This document shows, in pieces, positions 7,031-8,924 of a stretch of DNA of 8,924 nt. Origin of the DNA: Acidobacteriota bacterium (GTDB lineage: Bacteria; Acidobacteriota; Polarisedimenticolia; Gp22-AA2); the NCBI GenBank assembly GCA_027297005.1, contig JAPUIN010000214.1, positions 1-8,924 on the forward strand, written 5' to 3'. The translations under genes and the position numbers were made by a program. Each line of letters starts with the position of its first letter. The first letter of the stretch is position 1. Under the pieces are notes generated by a model. It ran no database searches, had not been told where the DNA came from, and saw nothing but the letters and a program-made list of their open reading frames with translations.

Positions 7031-7197
7031 GCGGACCTCCTTAACAGCGTTGAGAAGAAAACAATCGGTTGAGAATCGAACGACGGATCCATTCACGCCA
7101 GGGACCTCCCCGTGATTGAGATCCTGCTTCTCATGCCCGCCGTGCAGATATCCAGGGCAGGCGGGGACTCACGAAAGCGGATGTGCGGGTCGCCAGA

Positions 7198-7227
7198 AGG
7201 GTAGCCCCGGATCTCACGCTCCGTCAA
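7198..7227 (-). promoter_or_regulatory. Weak candidate promoter for the DUF1579 gene
   Basis: On the minus strand, TTGACG (7222-7227) and TACCCT (7198-7203) are 18 bp apart. The -35 matches 5 of 6 consensus bases and the -10 only 3 of 6. It would give a leader of about 160 nt. I see no better candidate closer to the gene. Confidence 0.22.
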
Positions 7228-7352
7228 GAGGTCGCGCGCCTGAGGTCTCCCGGGGGGGGAGCGGCGCCGGGCCGGCACCCTCCGGACACGGGCCCGCGTT
7301 CGACTGCAGGATGCTCCCCTCGGCTCGCCTCGCGCCGCCCGCCGCGCCGTCG

Positions 7353-7382
7353 TTGACACCCCGTTCCGCGCGGGGCTAGACT
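7353..7382 (+). promoter_or_regulatory. Putative sigma70 promoter of mscS
   Basis: A perfect TTGACA (7353-7358) is followed after 18 bp by TAGACT (7377-7382). Transcription would begin near 7389, giving a leader of about 37 nt before the mscS ATG. The same -10 hexamer occurs in the proposed hflK promoter. Confidence 0.55.
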
Positions 7383-7425
7383 CCGGCTTCGCGCACGAGA
7401 TGATTCCGGGAGCGATCGGCGCATC

Positions 7426-8391
7426 ATGAATGATCCTGAGCGGTTTCTCCGCGAGGGGAGCCGCATCCTCTACGATTGGCTGACCCGTCCGATATTCACG
7501 GTCGGCGAAGCGATCTTCTCGGCCAGCAGCCTCCTGAAGCTGCTGGTCTTTGTCCTCCTCCTGTTCTGGCTGGCGCGCCTGCTCCGACGTTTCCTCGCCC
7601 GGCAGCTGTTCCCGCGGTTGAGCCTCGAGACGGGCGTGGCGCATGCCCTGTCGACACTGTCCAGCTACACACTCATCATCCTGGGCCTGATCGTGGCGTT
7701 CCAGGCCGCCGGGATCAACCTGACCTCGTTAACCGTTCTGTTCGGCGCGATCGGTGTCGGGATCGGCTTCGGCCTCCAGTCACTGGCGGCCAACTTCATT
7801 TCCGGGCTGATCGTGCTGATCGAGCGGCCGATCCAGGTCGGGGATCGGATCCAGGTCGGCGATCTGAACGGGCGGGTGACGGCCATCAAATTCCGAGCGA
7901 CCGAGATCCTCACCAACGATCTGATCGCGGTCGTTGTGCCAAACTCCGAAATCACCTCGCAGCAGGTGATCAACTGGAGCCGTGGCGGGGATCGGATCCG
8001 GATCAAGGTGCCGATCGGCGTCGCGTACGGGAGCGACATCGGGCGGGTCCGTCAGGCGTTGCTCGAGGCGGCCGACCGGACCGATGCCGTCCTGAAGAGC
8101 CCCCCTCCGAAGGTGCGGCTCACCGGCTTCGGTGACTCGTCGATCGACTTCGAGCTACTGGGGTGGACGCGCGAACTTCTGCACCGGCGCGGAGAGTTCA
8201 TCAGCCGAGTGAACTTCGCCATCCATGAAGCGCTGGCGCGGCACGGTATCGAGATCCCGTTCCCGCAACGCGATCTCCACCTGCGATCGCCGATCCCTCT
8301 CCCGATCGGGCAGGGGACTCGCTCGCCGGATGCGGGCGCGGCTCCTCGCCAAACCCGGACAGGCTCTCAACCCGGACAGGCTCCCGGGTAA
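7426..8391 (+). CDS. mscS: MscS-family small-conductance mechanosensitive channel
   Basis: This 321-residue protein has the full MscS core. TM1 is at about residues 33-52 and TM2 at 78-97. The pore helix TM3 (about 100-132) carries the Gly/Ala packing pattern LFGAIGVGIGFGLQSLAANFISGLIVLIERPIQVGD. The cytoplasmic beta domain follows (GRVTAIKFRATEILTNDLIAVVVPNSEITSQQVINWS), then the alpha/beta C-terminal domain to about residue 285 (GIEIPFPQRDLHLR). Channels of this family open under membrane tension and release small solutes during hypo-osmotic shock. The last 35 residues are a Pro/Arg/Gly-rich tail, partly made by a 17-bp tandem repeat. The ATG lacks a close SD site (GGGAG lies 13 nt upstream), so initiation may be weak. 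The symbol is used for the family; orthology with E. coli MscS is not claimed. Confidence 0.92.
   Translation: MNDPERFLREGSRILYDWLTRPIFTVGEAIFSASSLLKLLVFVLLLFWLARLLRRFLARQLFPRLSLETGVAHALSTLSSYTLIILGLIVAFQAAGINLTSLTVLFGAIGVGIGFGLQSLAANFISGLIVLIERPIQVGDRIQVGDLNGRVTAIKFRATEILTNDLIAVVVPNSEITSQQVINWSRGGDRIRIKVPIGVAYGSDIGRVRQALLEAADRTDAVLKSPPPKVRLTGFGDSSIDFELLGWTRELLHRRGEFISRVNFAIHEALARHGIEIPFPQRDLHLRSPIPLPIGQGTRSPDAGAAPRQTRTGSQPGQAPG
8352..8383 (+). repeat. Two copies of a 15-bp sequence at a 17-bp period in the mscS 3' end
   Basis: AACCCGGACAGGCTC occurs at 8352-8366 and again at 8369-8383. The 17-bp period is not a multiple of three, so the copies are read in different frames (within QTRTGSQPGQAPG). 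This suggests a recent duplication that altered the channel's dispensable tail. Confidence 0.85.
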
Positions 8392-8429
8392 GGTTCGCGG
8401 CAGAGCAATCAGGCCGGGATCCCCGTCTG

Positions 8430-8459
8430 TTGCAATGAGCGGGCGATTCGGCGTACATT
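8430..8459 (+). promoter_or_regulatory. Candidate promoter for tRNA-Ser
   Basis: TTGCAA (8430-8435) and TACATT (8454-8459) are separated by 18 bp. Each matches 4 of 6 consensus bases. Transcription would start near 8466, leaving a 5' leader of about 87 nt to be removed from the tRNA. The 161-bp gap between mscS and the tRNA otherwise shows nothing I can support. Confidence 0.35.
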
Positions 8460-8552
8460 CGCCAACGTATCCAGGCGACAGCGGCGGCAGGACGATCGAA
8501 CTGGTTGTCCGGTCTCCGCATCATCAGATTTCGAACTGTTTGGCCAGCCTAC

Positions 8553-8648
<96 letters not shown>

Positions 8649-8690
8649 CCCGCTCTGACCAATACGACCCGGCATGAGGTGGGGGAAGAA

Positions 8691-8715
8691 GCCCGCATGG
8701 GGTGGCCCGTGCGGC
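8691..8715 (+). other. Strong hairpin just upstream of a TATAAT box
   Basis: GCCCGCATGGG pairs with CCCGTGCGGC around a GTGG loop, giving ten base pairs with one bulged C. No T-run follows, so it does not look like an ordinary rho-independent terminator for the tRNA. It ends 6 bp before the -10 box of the next gene and covers the place where a -35 would be. It could be an operator or a transcript-end structure. Confidence 0.4.
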
Positions 8716-8721
8716 ATCGTA

Positions 8722-8727
8722 TATAAT
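8722..8727 (+). promoter_or_regulatory. Perfect TATAAT -10 box before the HEAT-repeat-like gene
   Basis: The hexamer matches the consensus exactly and stands out in this GC-rich sequence. No recognisable -35 is present at 16-18 bp. A start site near 8734-8735 would fall on or next to an ATG that opens a nine-codon frame. Confidence 0.45.
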
Positions 8728-8734
8728 GACGATC

Positions 8735-8764
8735 ATGCCCCGATTGCAGCGTTCTCTACCATGA
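8735..8764 (+). CDS. Possible leaderless nine-codon upstream ORF
   Basis: ATG at 8735-8737 opens MPRLQRSLP followed by UGA at 8762-8764. That stop overlaps the ATG of the next gene as ATGA. The proposed transcription start is at or one base before this ATG. A short coupled leader would explain why the next gene has no SD site. The frame is short enough to be chance. Confidence 0.2.
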   Translation: MPRLQRSLP

Positions 8765-8924
8765 CGCAACGAATCTGGAAGCTCGCGGAACTGCAGAGAT
8801 TTCTTCGCTACGAGGATCCCGAGGTCCGCTGCTGGGCGGCCGATCGGATCGCGCGGCACCACCCGGACGAGGCGAGCCGGCTGCTCGCCCCCTACCTGTT
8901 TGACGAGCACGATGTCACCCCGGA
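8761..8924 (+). CDS. HEAT-repeat-like protein, N-terminal part (cut by window end)
   Basis: The open frame starts at ATG 8761 and runs off the window after 54 whole codons. The visible part reads like HEAT or PBS-lyase repeats: LAELQRFLRYEDPEVRCWAADRIARHHPDEAS, then LLAPYLFDEHDVTP. The D-P-E-V-R-x-x-A-A-x-x-I signature is the typical helix start of such repeats. There is no SD site upstream (GCAGCGTTCTCTACC), only a perfect -10 box 33 bp before the ATG. HEAT-repeat proteins are scaffolds for protein-protein contacts, and nothing visible narrows the role. Confidence 0.65.
   Translation, partial: MTQRIWKLAELQRFLRYEDPEVRCWAADRIARHHPDEASRLLAPYLFDEHDVTP

Larger units (their letters stand above)
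7031..7425. other. Divergent intergenic region between the DUF1579 gene and mscS
   Basis: These 395 bases hold no convincing gene. Open frames here have no good start and show no protein family. The right end carries the mscS promoter. The left end carries the SD of the DUF1579 gene. A weak minus-strand promoter candidate is annotated separately. A C- and G-rich block at about 7240-7350 looks like low-complexity spacer. Confidence 0.6.

Noticed and set aside
7093..7644. A 183-codon minus-strand frame across the mscS 5' end and its upstream region
   Set aside because: It is antisense to the mscS promoter and coding start, is Arg/Pro-rich and shows no recognisable domain.

Overview
The window is GC-rich bacterial DNA, clearly above 60% G+C by eye, and densely packed. 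Shine-Dalgarno (SD) sites are mostly AGGAGG-like and several starts are GTG. The gene content (HflKC, a thiolase/DUF35 pair, DUF1579, TerB-like and YVTN-propeller proteins) would fit an uncultured soil or sediment lineage such as Acidobacteriota or a relative of the former Deltaproteobacteria. The sequence alone does not settle the phylum. UGA is an ordinary stop for at least four genes here, so the genetic code is standard.

Layout: (1) bases 71-4000, minus strand, hold a tight four-gene operon: hflK, hflC, a SCP-x-like thiolase and a DUF35 zinc-ribbon/OB-fold partner. A plausible sigma70 promoter lies just upstream of hflK. HflK and HflC are the membrane partners of FtsH. The thiolase/DUF35 pair looks like a two-subunit acyl-CoA enzyme, but the thiolase has Gly where the nucleophilic Cys should be. 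(2) Bases 4168-4713, plus strand, encode a TerB-like protein divergent from hflK. (3) Bases 4685-7030, minus strand, hold a secreted peroxiredoxin-like/YVTN beta-propeller fusion and, upstream of it, a secreted DUF1579 protein. (4) Bases 7426-8924, plus strand, hold an MscS-type mechanosensitive channel, a tRNA-Ser(GCU) and the start of a HEAT-repeat-like protein cut by the window edge.

The main discovery is in region 3. What looks like two ORFs (a short signal peptide plus redoxin N-terminus, then a redoxin C-terminus plus propeller) is one continuous frame broken only by a UGA. That UGA sits at the first position of the redox motif: GTW-UGA-PYC, normally GTWCPYC. A perfect 7-bp hairpin with a GGU apical loop begins 14 nt after the UGA, with its loop 21 nt after it, which fits bacterial SECIS rules. 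I read this as a selenoprotein: an exported Sec-x-x-Cys redoxin fused to a seven-bladed beta-propeller, 534 residues. Ordinary annotation would split it into two genes or call it a pseudogene.
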